64,000 bases of DNA from Oscillibacter valericigenes Sjm18-20 (GCA_000283575.1 AP012044.1:3472001-3536000); one strand, 5' to 3'; positions 34,650-44,149 are shown, counted from the first letter of the stretch. The notes: a model not told the origin generated them from the letters alone. Numbers and translations: made by a program.

Positions 34650-34721
34650 AGAGCTCCCCTGCAAAAAGAGTCTCCGATCATTTCACTGACGAATGTCTAC
34701 TGTGAAAGAGGTGCGTTTAAA

Positions 34722-35720
34722 ATGACCAAAGTATTCAATGTTGACGAAGTTAAGAGTTTAATCACAATGAAAGATGTGGTGGAGTCCGTGGAGAAAACCT
34801 TCTGCGGACTTGCAGATGGCACTGTGATTAATCCCACAAAGGTGACCTTGGATATGGGTGAATCGGCTCCTTATCCGCCTTACGAAGGCTTTTTTAACGC
34901 AATGCCCGCTTACATAGGTTATCAGGATTATGCCGGCATCAAGTGGGTCGGCGGCATTCTGGGCGAACGGAAAAAGGCGGGACTGCCCTTTATCTGCGGT
35001 ATGATTCTGCTGGCAAATCCTCGTCTGGGTAAGTTTCTTGCCGTGATGGACGGCGCGTATATCACGAATCTACGTACAGGCGCACAGACAGCTGTATCGC
35101 TGCGGCATATTTTCAAAGATCGGAAGAAAATCAAGCTGGGCCTGTATGGTTGCGGCATGCAGGGTCATACACAGACACTGGCGATCTCCGAGGTGTTTGA
35201 TATCGAGGAGATGCGTATTTATGATGCATATCCTCCCGCTGCCGAAAAGTTCAAAGATGACATGAAAGATGTGGTAAAAGGCGAGATCATCATCTGCAAG
35301 GACGCCAGGGATGCCTGTATCGGCGATGCCGTGATCACTGTCACACAAGCGAAAGACGGCTTTATGCAGGCGGATTGGGTAAAACCCGGCACCGTGGTGT
35401 TCCCGATGGGTTCCTACAAAGAGGTGGATGATGAAGTCATCCTGCAGGCGGACTCCATCGTGGTGGATCATATCGGTCAGGCACTCCATCGCGGAGCTCT
35501 GCACGCACTGGTGGAACAGGGCCGGCTGAGTGAAAAGAATATCACCACCACCATCGGTGAGCTGGCATTGGGTACCGCCAATCTGGGCGATGTCTCCGAC
35601 AAGCGGATTGTCTGCATTCCCATCGGTACCGGTGCAATGGATGTTGCTGTAGCGGGTATCGTTTACGAAAGAGGTATCGCCCGTGGAATGGGCGTTGACT
35701 TCAATATTACTGGAGAATAA
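34722..35720 (+). CDS. Ornithine cyclodeaminase/mu-crystallin-family protein (possible ketimine reductase)
   Basis: 332 residues. Substrate-binding N-terminal domain (1-~115, NAMPAYIGYQDYAGIKWVGG, NLRTGAQTAVS), then Rossmann fold with GLYGCGMQGHTQ (~145-156) and the family ending (IGELALGTANLGDVSDKRIVCIPIGTGAMDVAVAG). The family includes ornithine cyclodeaminase, alanine dehydrogenase and ketimine reductases (mu-crystallin). Downstream of a chimeric desulfidase/TRAP gene and upstream of DctP, so reduction or oxidation of an amino acid or imine taken up by the system is likely (inference). Confidence 0.85.
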   Translation: MTKVFNVDEVKSLITMKDVVESVEKTFCGLADGTVINPTKVTLDMGESAPYPPYEGFFNAMPAYIGYQDYAGIKWVGGILGERKKAGLPFICGMILLANPRLGKFLAVMDGAYITNLRTGAQTAVSLRHIFKDRKKIKLGLYGCGMQGHTQTLAISEVFDIEEMRIYDAYPPAAEKFKDDMKDVVKGEIIICKDARDACIGDAVITVTQAKDGFMQADWVKPGTVVFPMGSYKEVDDEVILQADSIVVDHIGQALHRGALHALVEQGRLSEKNITTTIGELALGTANLGDVSDKRIVCIPIGTGAMDVAVAGIVYERGIARGMGVDFNITGE

Positions 35721-35738
35721 AGATTAGGAGGAAAGAAC

Positions 35739-36791
35739 ATGAAAAAGTTTCTAGCACTGACATTCGCTCTGGCCTTGACCCTCTCCCTGGCCGCCTGTGG
35801 CTCCGGCGGCAGCTCGGCAGCTTCTTCCACCGCCTCCGGCAGCGCATCATCTTCGGGCAGTGAGGAAACAGTTACCCTTTCTCTGGCCCACATCCGTCCC
35901 GTGGGTTCCTCAGCGGACGTCGCCATCGAAGCATTCGCTTCCGAGGCGACCGAATTGAGCGGCGGCACGCTTCAGTTTGACGTCTATCCCGCAAGCCAGC
36001 TGGGCGATTACACCACCGTGCAGGAGCGTGTCAGCATTGGCGATGTGGATATGCAGATCGCAAGTCTTGGCAGCAATATGGACAAGGTATTCGCCCTGTC
36101 CAACGCGGCCTATCTCTGCACAAACTGGGACGAGGCTAAGGTCATGTTTTCCGACGGCAGTCCCCTGATTGATATTTACAAGGAGAAGCTGGCCGAGTAC
36201 AACATGACGTATCTGGCAGCCTATCCTCTGTATTTCGGCGGCATTGCCCTGAATGTGGACGCCAAGGACCCAACCAACCCCAACGCAAAGTCCGGCATAA
36301 AAATCCGCGTTCCCTCCATGACCACCTTCCAGAAAACCGCGGAGACTCTGGGTTATCTGGCCACCCCGCTGCCCTCCTCTGATATGTACACCTCCATTCA
36401 GACCGGCGTTGTGGACGGCGCCATCGGCGCCGGCGCTGAGATGTATTACGGCAACCTGTCCGGTCTGGTGAAATACTATCTGCCTATTAACGACCACTTC
36501 GAGCAGTGGTATATGTACATCAACACCGACAAGTGGAATTCTCTGAGCGCCAATCAGCAGCAAGCCTTGCAGACCGCCGCGTCCAACATGCAGGCAAAGC
36601 GCTGGGAAGTCGCCCAGGCAGAGACTGACGAGTATGAGCAGAAGCTGCGGGACGCCGGCACCACCGTTGTGGACTACACCGACGAACAGCTGGCGGAGTT
36701 TGCAAAGGTCGTCAGAGAGGCCGTGTGGCCCCAGATCGCTCAGGAGTACGGCACTGAAAACTTTGAGGCCGTTACCAACAGCATTCAATAA
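35739..36791 (+). CDS. TRAP transporter substrate-binding lipoprotein (DctP)
   Basis: 350 residues; lipobox SLAAC (Cys~20) and a Ser/Ala-rich linker (~22-45). DctP fold with VTLSLAHIRPVGSSADVAIEAFASEA, FDVYPASQLGDYTTVQERV (~80-98) and the ligand-binding GIKIRVPSM...QTGVVDGAIGA (conserved Arg, ~190). It ends with EYGTENFEAVTNSIQ. Delivers a carboxylate-bearing solute to the DctQM pair, here defective. Starts 18 bases after the mu-crystallin-like gene. Confidence 0.92.
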   Translation: MKKFLALTFALALTLSLAACGSGGSSAASSTASGSASSSGSEETVTLSLAHIRPVGSSADVAIEAFASEATELSGGTLQFDVYPASQLGDYTTVQERVSIGDVDMQIASLGSNMDKVFALSNAAYLCTNWDEAKVMFSDGSPLIDIYKEKLAEYNMTYLAAYPLYFGGIALNVDAKDPTNPNAKSGIKIRVPSMTTFQKTAETLGYLATPLPSSDMYTSIQTGVVDGAIGAGAEMYYGNLSGLVKYYLPINDHFEQWYMYINTDKWNSLSANQQQALQTAASNMQAKRWEVAQAETDEYEQKLRDAGTTVVDYTDEQLAEFAKVVREAVWPQIAQEYGTENFEAVTNSIQ

Positions 36792-36813
36792 ATACGCTCC
36801 GTCCCTCAAACCT

Positions 36814-36856
36814 GTGCAAGCAAACTGCGGCGGCTCATCCGTGCAGTTTGCTTGCA
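36814..36856 (+). repeat. Perfect hairpin after dctP (mRNA stabiliser or attenuator)
   Basis: GTGCAAGCAAACTGC / GCAGTTTGCTTGCAC, 15-base perfect stem with a 13-base loop, no T run. Its site, just past a binding-protein gene and before the next operon gene, fits the role of 3' end protection. Confidence 0.75.
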
Positions 36857-36894
36857 CGCCTGCGCTCCCGTTTAACCACTTCTGGAGGTGTGCC

Positions 36895-37806
36895 ATGAGC
36901 TCCCGTGCCAGGGGAATCGCCTGTATGCTGCTCTCCGCATTCAGCTTTACCGTTATGAATGTATTTGTACGCATGGCAGAGGATCTCCCATTTATGCAAA
37001 AGTGCTTTTTCCGCAATGTCATCTCTTTGCTGTTTGCGTTGGCTCTTCTTCTGTGGAAACGGGTGCCTCTTAAAGTGGAACGGGCAAACCGAAAGCATCT
37101 GTTCGCAAGATCGCTGATCGGAACGGCGGGCGTTCTTTGCAACTTCTATGCGGTGGATCACATGGTACTTTCCGACGCAACAATGCTGAACAAGATGTCT
37201 CCGTTTTTCACCGTCCTTTTCTCGGGGCTGCTGTTAAAGGAAACCATTACGCTTCCGCAGATCTCACTGTTTGTCACCGCCTTTTTCGGCAGCATTCTGA
37301 TCCTCAAGCCCTCATTTTCCGGTTTGGCGTCTCCGGCGGCGGCCGTTGCGCTGCTGGGGGGCTTATGCGCTGGACTGGCCTATTCGGAAGTACGTCTGCT
37401 GGGCAAGCGCCGCGTCAACAGCGCCGTCATCATTTTCGTGTTTTCCGCCTTTTCCTGCGTGGCCACCGCACCCGCGCTGGTATTTCATTATGCGGCGATG
37501 ACGTGGGGCCAGCTGGGGTTATTGCTGCTGGCAGGCTTGGCTGCCACCGCCGGGCAGTTCGGCATCACCTACGCGTATTTTTACGCGCCTGCATCGGAGG
37601 TTTCCGTATACGACTATTCACAGATCCTTTTTTCCGCCGTATTGGGCTATCTCTGCTTTGGGCAACTGGCAGACGGCATGAGCTTTCTGGGCTATCTGAT
37701 TATTTGCTCGGCTGCGGTGGCAATGGCAGTTTACAACAACCGGATGGGGCGCAGGAGCGCCGTCAAACAAAATGAGGAGGCAGCAGATGAGCATCAGTGT
37801 TTTTGA
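36895..37806 (+). CDS. DMT-family transporter (two EamA domains)
   Basis: 303 residues from the ATG at 36895 (TGGAGGTG upstream); a longer frame overlaps dctP. Ten hydrophobic segments forming two EamA repeats; GTAGVLCNFYAVDHMVLSDATMLNKMSPFFTVLFSGLLLKE is typical of the first repeat and TAGQFGITYAYFYAPASEVSVYDYSQILFSAVLGYL of the second. Likely an exporter of an amino acid or related metabolite, fitting this operon. Overlaps the serine dehydratase gene start by 20 bases. Confidence 0.88.
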   Translation: MSSRARGIACMLLSAFSFTVMNVFVRMAEDLPFMQKCFFRNVISLLFALALLLWKRVPLKVERANRKHLFARSLIGTAGVLCNFYAVDHMVLSDATMLNKMSPFFTVLFSGLLLKETITLPQISLFVTAFFGSILILKPSFSGLASPAAAVALLGGLCAGLAYSEVRLLGKRRVNSAVIIFVFSAFSCVATAPALVFHYAAMTWGQLGLLLLAGLAATAGQFGITYAYFYAPASEVSVYDYSQILFSAVLGYLCFGQLADGMSFLGYLIICSAAVAMAVYNNRMGRRSAVKQNEEAADEHQCF

Positions 37807-39322
37807 AATTATCGGGCCCGTCATGATCGGTCCGTCCAGTTCCCATACCGCTGGCATGGCCAGAATCGGCATGATGGCCAACCGGATTGTGGACGAGAAC
37901 ATGACCGCCGTCCACCTGAGCCTGAGTCCCATGCTGAAAAATACATATCGGGGCCACCGAACGGATGCCGCGCTGATCGGCGGTACCATCGGGTTGAGAG
38001 AGAACAGCCCGGATATCCGCAATGCCATTGACATCGCCTACAGCCGCGGTATTGCCACGGATGTGGACTTTCTCTCCGCAGACGCGTATCCGCAAAATAC
38101 CGCGCTGATCCGGGTCGACTGTCTATCCGGCCGAAAGGTATCCGTACTGGGTACCTCCGTCGGCGGCGGCAGCATCATCATCAGCAGCGTGGACGGCGTG
38201 AAAATGGGCATCGCACCAGACGCTTTTCATCTGATAATCTGGAGCAACGCGGCACTGCCCGATGCACTCCTGCCTCCAGAGGTGAAGGTACAATCCGGCG
38301 CGGGGGAAGGCGGATGGGTGACCTGTATGACCTTTCCCCGGATGCCCGAAGAAGCGCTGACGGCAAGGATCCGCGAAACACCGGGCGTGCAGAAAATCAG
38401 CGTGGTCCCGCCGGTTCTGGAGTACGGCGTATCCCTGCCCACGGTCCGGGAGCTGCTTTCCTGCGAGGAGGCGTGTACACTGGCGGAGAGCCGGCGCATC
38501 TCTTTGTCGGAGGTAGCCGTACAGTATGAAATGTCCCGTTCCGGCTTTTCCAGAGAGAATATCCGGAGCCGCATGGCGGATCATCTCCGTCAGATCAAGG
38601 CTTCCGTACAGGCGGGTTCCGGGGAGAATCACCTGCTCTACGGGCTTGCCTCCGGCCGGGATTCCAAAATGCTAATGCAAAAGGTTCGCGACGGGGCCAC
38701 CATTTCCGGCGGGATTATCCCTCTGGCGGTGGCGCGGGCTCTTGGCGTCATGGAGTACAACGGTTCCATGGGCTGCATCGTGGCGGCGCCCACAGCCGGT
38801 TCCTCCGGCATTGTGCCGGGCTGTATGACCACGGTACAGGATGCCTACCGCCTGTCGGATGACCAGTTGGTAGATGCACTGTTTGTCAGCGGCCTGATGG
38901 GCGTGATTATGGCCGGCAGGGAGGTCTCGTTCTCCGGGTCCGTCGGCGGCTGTCAGGGCGAGGTGGGCGTGTCCAGCGCCATCTCCGCGGCGGGCCTGGC
39001 CAGCCTGTTTACCGGGGAACCCCGGAAGATTGTCCACGCCATGGCGATCTGCCTGAAAAATCTACTGGGTCTTGTCTGCGATCCCATCGCAGGCCCCATT
39101 GAGATTCCCTGCATCAAGCGCAACGCGGTGGGCGTTGGCAATGCATTCATCTCTGCGGACATGGCGCTGGCGGGCATTGAGAGCTTTATTCCTCCGGATG
39201 AGGTCATCGACGCGCTGGTGGATGTGGAGCGGCGGCTGCCGCAAGAGCTGAAATGCGCCACAGTCGGCGGATTGGCCAGCACCTGCACCGCAAAAAGAGT
39301 ACGAAAAGAACTGAGCAAATAA
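37787..39322 (+). CDS. sdaA: L-serine dehydratase, iron-sulfur type, beta-alpha fused
   Basis: 511 residues from the ATG at 37787 (GAGGAGG 7 bases upstream). Beta-domain first with GPVMIGPSSSHTAG (~10-23) and HRTDAALIGGTIGL, an ACT-like middle, then the alpha domain from ~265 (GATISGGIIPLA, GSMGCIVAAPTAGSSGIVPG, GGCQGEVG, CDPIAGPIEIPC). The alpha cysteines bind the 4Fe-4S cluster. Converts L-serine to pyruvate and ammonia through 2-aminoacrylate. Fusion in one chain resembles the E. coli type; clostridial enzymes are often two-chain. Confidence 0.93.
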   Translation: MSISVFEIIGPVMIGPSSSHTAGMARIGMMANRIVDENMTAVHLSLSPMLKNTYRGHRTDAALIGGTIGLRENSPDIRNAIDIAYSRGIATDVDFLSADAYPQNTALIRVDCLSGRKVSVLGTSVGGGSIIISSVDGVKMGIAPDAFHLIIWSNAALPDALLPPEVKVQSGAGEGGWVTCMTFPRMPEEALTARIRETPGVQKISVVPPVLEYGVSLPTVRELLSCEEACTLAESRRISLSEVAVQYEMSRSGFSRENIRSRMADHLRQIKASVQAGSGENHLLYGLASGRDSKMLMQKVRDGATISGGIIPLAVARALGVMEYNGSMGCIVAAPTAGSSGIVPGCMTTVQDAYRLSDDQLVDALFVSGLMGVIMAGREVSFSGSVGGCQGEVGVSSAISAAGLASLFTGEPRKIVHAMAICLKNLLGLVCDPIAGPIEIPCIKRNAVGVGNAFISADMALAGIESFIPPDEVIDALVDVERRLPQELKCATVGGLASTCTAKRVRKELSK

Positions 39323-39351
39323 AAAACGCCAAGGATAGTTCCTGTATTTTG

Positions 39352-39405
39352 TTGCAATCCTGCATTTACCGGATTATACTATTATCATATAAACTTGTAT
39401 GAACA
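39352..39405 (+). promoter_or_regulatory. Promoter and possible operator of the FadR-type regulator gene
   Basis: TTGCAA (39352-39357), 17-base spacer, TATACT (39375-39380). Then TTGT-ATGA-ACAA (39394-39405), a dyad like FadR/GntR sites, just before the ribosome site. Confidence 0.65.
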
Positions 39406-39420
39406 ATGGAGGAACTATTC

Positions 39421-40146
39421 TTGAAAGCGATAAAAAGGCGATCCCTCTCAGAGCAGGTCGTGGACTCTGTGATGAACTATATCAAAGAAAACAATCTGCA
39501 GCCCGGAGATCAGCTGCCGACCGAAAGTGAGTTTGCAGAGATCTTTCAGGTGAGCCGCACCAGCATCCGGGAGGCGATGAAGGCCCTTTCTATCAACGGC
39601 GTGTTTAAGTCCATCGCGGGGAAGGGAACGTTTTTGCAGCCGAGGGCGATGACCATGGCAATGGGGAACGACGGCGTGTTGCAGATGGAGGCCAGAGCCA
39701 CCATTACGGAGATCATGGAAGTCCGTACCCCTCTGGAGATTAAGGCCATCGAGCTGGCCGCGGAGCGCGGGACGGATCTGGAGATCGACGAACTGGAGAA
39801 TATTACGAAACACTACCGGGATGCGGTTGACCAGGGCGCAGGCTGGACGGAATGGGGTTCCAGGTTCCATGCACAGCTGGCAGCCATGAGCAAAAACCCG
39901 CTGCTGATTTCCATGCTGCATCTGCTGAGCGACATGGTAGACCGCTACCGGGACAATCTGGCTACTTTTTATGAGGATAAGACCTGCTATATTGAAAGCC
40001 ATCGGAAAATCTGTGCGGCTCTGCGGGCACATGACGCGGCTGCCGCAAAAGAGGAGATGGGCCGGCATATGCATATAACGGAACGGGCGCTGCAGGACAT
40101 CGTAGACGATGAAAATGTCAGTCAGTTTTTGAAGAAGAACAGCTGA
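39421..40146 (+). CDS. FadR-subfamily GntR regulator
   Basis: 241 residues from a TTG at 39421; the ATG at 39406 lies on the AATGGAGGA ribosome site itself and so is not the start. N-terminal winged helix (LSEQVVDSVMNYIKENNLQPGDQLPTESEFAEIFQVSRTSIREAMKAL, ~8-55) and C-terminal FCD helical bundle (~95-225) with metal-binding Asp/His (FHAQLAAMS, ESHRKICAAL, MGRHM). Likely controls the preceding serine/imine operon or itself. Confidence 0.92.
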   Translation: MKAIKRRSLSEQVVDSVMNYIKENNLQPGDQLPTESEFAEIFQVSRTSIREAMKALSINGVFKSIAGKGTFLQPRAMTMAMGNDGVLQMEARATITEIMEVRTPLEIKAIELAAERGTDLEIDELENITKHYRDAVDQGAGWTEWGSRFHAQLAAMSKNPLLISMLHLLSDMVDRYRDNLATFYEDKTCYIESHRKICAALRAHDAAAAKEEMGRHMHITERALQDIVDDENVSQFLKKNS

Positions 40147-40193
40147 GATGCTGCCTGATAAGCTATCCGTTTCCTGGATTTGGAGGAATTGAC

Positions 40194-40544
40194 ATGAACA
40201 TTCAACGTTATGAAGGAAACGGCCGCATGAGCAAAGCGGTCGTGGCGGGACAAACCATTTATTTTTGCGGGCAGACCTGCCGGGACGGCGGCGACATTCG
40301 GGTGCAGACCTCTGCCGTGCTGAAGAAAATTGACGATTTGCTGGCAGCCTGCGGATCCGACAAGAGGCATTTGCTGATGGTGCAGATCTTCCTGAAGGAC
40401 ATGGCTGATTTTGCGGGGCTGAACGAAGTGTACGACAAGTGGATCGAGGACGGCTATGAGCCCGCCCGCGCCTGTGTGCAAGCAACCATGGCGGCGCCGG
40501 ACATACTGGTGGAGATCGTCGTTACTGCCGCGGTGGCCAGCTGA
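40194..40544 (+). CDS. ridA: RidA-family imine deaminase
   Basis: 116 residues, a complete RidA/YjgF/UK114 fold: GQTIYFCGQTCRD (~19-31), VQTSAVLKKIDDLLAACGSDKRHLLMVQIFLKD (~39-70), and ARACVQATMAAPDILVEIVVTA (~92-113) carrying the family Arg that binds substrate carboxylate. RidA hydrolyses 2-aminoacrylate, the toxic intermediate of serine dehydratase and cysteine desulfidase. The neighbours therefore fit well. Confidence 0.9.
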   Translation: MNIQRYEGNGRMSKAVVAGQTIYFCGQTCRDGGDIRVQTSAVLKKIDDLLAACGSDKRHLLMVQIFLKDMADFAGLNEVYDKWIEDGYEPARACVQATMAAPDILVEIVVTAAVAS

Positions 40545-40583
40545 TCATTCAAAGAGCCCTTGCCGGCTGGTCCATGCATTAAA

Positions 40584-40621
40584 AAAATCCCCGGATTCCC
40601 TCTGGAATCCGGGGATTTTCT
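40584..40621. terminator. Terminator between ridA and fumC
   Basis: AAAATCCCCGGATTCC / GGAATCCGGGGATTTT with a four-base loop and flanking A and T runs, between convergent genes. Confidence 0.88.
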
Positions 40622-40681
40622 CTCTTGGGTGTTGTCCGATATCCCCACCGGGCGCGCGCAGGATGGGACATACAGGCCGCC

Positions 40682-42040
40682 TCAGACCATCCTCTCCGGT
40701 TGTACGGCCCCGTCAAACTCCGCTTCGCTCATCAGGCCCATCGCCAGCACCGCCTCTTTTAGCGTCGTGCCGTCGCGGAGAGCTTTTTTCGCGCATTCCG
40801 CCGCCTTTTCATAGCCGATTTTAGGCGTCAGGCAGGTCACCAGCATCAGGGAGTTATGAAGATTGAAGTCCATCCGCACCCGGTCGGCGGTCAGCCCCTC
40901 CATACAGTGGACGCGGAACGATTCCATTGCGTCCGTAAGCAACCGGGCGGACTGCAAAAAGTCCTGCGCGCACACCGGCAGGAACACGTTCAGTTGGAAA
41001 TTTCCCTGCGACGCGGCAAAGCCGATGGCACTGTCGTTTCCCATCACCTGCACGGCAACCATTGTTACTGCCTCGCACTGGGTAGGGTTTACCTTTCCGG
41101 GCATGATGGAGCTGCCCGGCTCATTTTCGGGAATATGCACCTCCCCCAGCCCGCAGCGGGGACCGGCGGCGTACCAGCGCACGTCGTTGGCAATTTTCAT
41201 CAGATTCGCCGCCAGTGCCTTCAGCGCCCCGTGGGCAAACACCAGCGCATCCTTGCTGGTCAGGGCGTGAAACTTGTTTTCGTCGGGGATGAACTCTGTT
41301 CCGGTCAGCTCCGTGAGGTACCCGCAGACCCGGACATCGAACCCCTTTGGCGCGTTCAGTCCGGTGCCCACGGCGGTACCGCCGATAGCCAGACGGCGAA
41401 GCTCTCCCAAAGCCGCCTCCAGCATCCGGCAGGGGGCGTCCACCAACTCCCGCCAGCCGGAAATCTCCTGGGAAAAACGCAGGGGGGTGGCATCCTGCAA
41501 ATGGGTGCGGCCGATCTTGATGACGTCTTCATTCTCGCTTTCCAGCCGAGCCAGCGTCTCGCTGAGCCGCTTTGCCGCAGGCAGAACGCCATTCTTCACT
41601 GCCAGCACCGCCGCGATATGCAGTGCCGAGGGAAACGTGTCGTTGCTGGACTGGGAGGCGTTCACATGGTCGTTTGGATGGAGCCGCACGCCCTTTTTCG
41701 CCGCCAGATGGGCGATCACCTCGTTGACGTTCATGTTTGTCTGGGTGCCGGAACCGGTCTGCCAGACCGCCAGCGGGAATTCTCCCGCCCACTTCCCCGC
41801 CCGAATCTCTCCACAGACGGCGGAAACGGCGTTCGACTGCTCCGCCGCCAGCTTACCGCAGTCCGCGTTGGCCCGGGCACAGGCCTCCTTTAAACAGGAG
41901 AAGGCCGAAATAATTCCCCCCGGCATCTTCTCCGTGCCAATTTTAAAGTTTTCAAAGCTCCGCTGCGTCTGGGCCCCCCAAAAGTGCTCCGCCGGGACGG
42001 CAATCTCGCCCATGGTATCGTATTCGAGTCTTGTTGGCAT
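40682..42040 (-). CDS. fumC: Class II fumarase
   Basis: 452 residues from the ATG at 42040 (GGGGGAG upstream; the frame to 42103 has no start signal). [33 protein letters not shown] at the N-terminus, the fumarase-type [14 protein letters not shown], HxNxSQSSND and the superfamily signature [11 protein letters not shown] (~316-326). The IGTEKMP motif favours fumarase over aspartase. Interconverts fumarate and malate. Confidence 0.9.
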   Translation of the reverse strand: MPTRLEYDTMGEIAVPAEHFWGAQTQRSFENFKIGTEKMPGGIISAFSCLKEACARANADCGKLAAEQSNAVSAVCGEIRAGKWAGEFPLAVWQTGSGTQTNMNVNEVIAHLAAKKGVRLHPNDHVNASQSSNDTFPSALHIAAVLAVKNGVLPAAKRLSETLARLESENEDVIKIGRTHLQDATPLRFSQEISGWRELVDAPCRMLEAALGELRRLAIGGTAVGTGLNAPKGFDVRVCGYLTELTGTEFIPDENKFHALTSKDALVFAHGALKALAANLMKIANDVRWYAAGPRCGLGEVHIPENEPGSSIMPGKVNPTQCEAVTMVAVQVMGNDSAIGFAASQGNFQLNVFLPVCAQDFLQSARLLTDAMESFRVHCMEGLTADRVRMDFNLHNSLMLVTCLTPKIGYEKAAECAKKALRDGTTLKEAVLAMGLMSEAEFDGAVQPERMV

Positions 42041-42210
42041 AATATGCTCCCCCGTTTTCTTATTTATTTTTACCATTATAACGGGGTTTACCCCGCCGCG
42101 CAAGTCTCATGCATAAGGGTACGCATCTTTCCGCCGGGGAGGTGGAAATCTTACCTTGGGGCACGTCTTCAGCAAAGGAAAACGGCGAATTTTTGCGGGT
42201 TGGTTCTTTC

Positions 42211-42239
42211 TTGACACACCCCGTCACTTGTGATACCGT
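42211..42239 (+). promoter_or_regulatory. Promoter of the transketolase pair
   Basis: TTGACA (42211-42216), 17-base spacer, TACCGT (42234-42239) with extended TG at 42231-42232. Confidence 0.7.
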
Positions 42240-42287
42240 AAGGATTCAGGAACACACCCCAAATTCACAGGAATATGGAGGAACGAT

Positions 42288-43103
42288 ATGACAACGCAAG
42301 AGTTGGAAAAATTCTGTGCGGCAGTCCGGCGGGACATTATCAACATGACCGCCAACGCCGGCAGCGGACACCCCGGCGGCTCGCTCTCCGCAGTGGAGAT
42401 GATGAGCGCCGCGTTCTGCACCCAGATGCGGGTGGACCCCAGAAATCCCAAGGACCCCAACCGTGACCGCTTCGTCCTGAGTAAGGGCCACGCCGCCCCC
42501 TGCTACTACGGCGTGCTGGCGGAGCTGGGCTTCTTTTCCAGAGATGAATTCAAAAACTTCCGCCAGCTCCACAGTATTCTTCAGGGACACCCCGACGTAA
42601 AAAAGGTCCCCGGCGTAGACGCTTCCACCGGCTCTTTGGGGCAGGGTGTCTCTATCGCCGTGGGCATGGCGCTGGCCGCCAAATACCTGAAAAAGGACAC
42701 GAAGGTGTTCGCCATGTGCGGTGACGGCGAGGTGCAGGAGGGCCAGATCTGGGAGGCGTTCATGTCCGCCGCCCACTATAAGCTGGACAACCTCACCGTT
42801 CTCTTCGATAACAACGGCCTCCAGATCGACGGTTCCAACGACGAGGTCATGAGTCTGGGCGACCTGCCCGCAAAGCTCCGGGCTTTCGGCTTCGACTTGA
42901 TTGAGCTCTCTGACGGCAACGACGCCGCCGCCGTGGTGGAAGCCATGAACCGTCCCATCGCCCCCGGCAAGCCCCGGTGCATTCTGGGCCACACCATCAA
43001 GGGCAAGGGCGTGTCCTTCATGGAAAACCAGGTTGGATGGCACGGCAAGGCCCCCAATGAGGAACAGCGGGCGCAGGCCCTTGCGGAACTGGAGGGAAAG
43101 TAA
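42288..43103 (+). CDS. Transketolase, N-terminal subunit
   Basis: 271 residues. Pyrophosphate-binding half of transketolase: MTANAGSGHPGGSLSAVEMMS (~17-37), DRFVLSKGHAAPCYYGVLAE (~62-80), thiamine-diphosphate motif GDGEVQEGQIWEA (~144-156) closing with NNG. The enzyme moves two-carbon units in the pentose phosphate pathway. The pyrimidine half is the next gene; split transketolases are typical of Clostridia. One base separates the stop from the next ATG. Confidence 0.95.
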   Translation: MTTQELEKFCAAVRRDIINMTANAGSGHPGGSLSAVEMMSAAFCTQMRVDPRNPKDPNRDRFVLSKGHAAPCYYGVLAELGFFSRDEFKNFRQLHSILQGHPDVKKVPGVDASTGSLGQGVSIAVGMALAAKYLKKDTKVFAMCGDGEVQEGQIWEAFMSAAHYKLDNLTVLFDNNGLQIDGSNDEVMSLGDLPAKLRAFGFDLIELSDGNDAAAVVEAMNRPIAPGKPRCILGHTIKGKGVSFMENQVGWHGKAPNEEQRAQALAELEGK

Positions 43104-43104
43104 G

Positions 43105-44031
43105 ATGGCAGAGAAAATCGCAACCCGCGCCGCTTACGGCGAGGCGCTGATCGAGTTGGGCGCGAAAAACGACAAGGTGGTCGTTTTGGACGCGGACCTG
43201 GCCAGTTCCACCCAGACCGGAAAATTCAAGAAGGTCTACCCCCACCGCCACTTTAACATGGGCATTGCCGAGGGCAACATGGTGGATGTGGCCGCCGGTA
43301 TGTCCACCATGGGCCTGATCCCCTACTGTTCCACCTTCGCCATGTTCGGAACGGGCCGTGCCTATGAGCAGGTGCGCAATACCATAGCCTATCCGAAATT
43401 CAACGTGAAGCTTTGCATGACACACGCGGGTCTCTCTGTTGGAGAGGACGGCGGCAGCCATCAGTCCATTGAGGACATCGCTCTCATGCGGGTCATCCCC
43501 GGCATGACGGTCATCGTCCCCGCCGATGCCAACGAGGCTAAAAAGGCTGTCTTTGCTCTGGCGGAATATGACGGCCCTGCCTATCTTCGGCTGACGCGCC
43601 TTGCCTCACCGGTGTTTGATGAGGACTATCCCTTTGAGATTGGCAGGGCAAATGTCATGCGGGAGGGCTCCGACGTGGCGGTGTTCACCTGCGGACTGAT
43701 GGTCAGTGAGTGCCTTGAGGCCGCAAAGCTCCTGGAAGCCGACGGCATCCGCGCCAGCATCATCAACATCCACACCATCAAACCCATTGATGCGGAATGC
43801 GTTACAAACTACGCCCAAAAATGCGGTGCGGTGGTCACGGTAGAGGAACACAGCATCATCGGGGGGCTCGGCGACGCAGTGGCCGACGTTCTCATGGGTA
43901 AGGTCTCCTGTAAATTCCGTAAGCTGGGCGTCAATGACCAGTTCGGCCAGTCCGGCAAGCCCGCAGACGTCCTGCGGGAATACGGCCTCACCGCCGACCA
44001 GATCGCGGCAAATATCAAAGTCTCCCTGTAA
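43105..44031 (+). CDS. Transketolase, C-terminal subunit
   Basis: 308 residues from the ATG at 43105; the earlier frame start at 43033 lies inside the N-terminal subunit gene. Pyrimidine-binding half: DADLASSTQTGKFKKVYPHRHFNMGIAEGNMVDVAAGMS (~29-68) with the catalytic Glu in GIAEGNM, THAGLSVGEDGGSHQSIEDIALMRVIPGM (~111-138), and the C-terminal domain (~190-308; EEHSIIGGLGDAVADVL). Partner of the preceding gene. Confidence 0.95.
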   Translation: MAEKIATRAAYGEALIELGAKNDKVVVLDADLASSTQTGKFKKVYPHRHFNMGIAEGNMVDVAAGMSTMGLIPYCSTFAMFGTGRAYEQVRNTIAYPKFNVKLCMTHAGLSVGEDGGSHQSIEDIALMRVIPGMTVIVPADANEAKKAVFALAEYDGPAYLRLTRLASPVFDEDYPFEIGRANVMREGSDVAVFTCGLMVSECLEAAKLLEADGIRASIINIHTIKPIDAECVTNYAQKCGAVVTVEEHSIIGGLGDAVADVLMGKVSCKFRKLGVNDQFGQSGKPADVLREYGLTADQIAANIKVSL

Positions 44032-44098
44032 AATGAACCGCTTGAGATTGTACAGGCAGCACAAAAAGTCCCTGAGCGAAAAATATTGAGTTTTAAGC

Positions 44099-44135
44099 GG
44101 AGTGGCGCAGCGTCAGCGGCGCCACTCCCGTTTTT
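44099..44135 (+). terminator. Terminator of the transketolase operon
   Basis: GGAGTGGCGC / GCGCCACTCC then CGTTTTT. Confidence 0.85.
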
Positions 44136-44149
44136 CCGGATACGCTATG

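Noticed and set aside
35910-37142. 410-codon minus-strand frame
   Set aside because: Antisense to dctP and the DMT gene, both supported by motifs.
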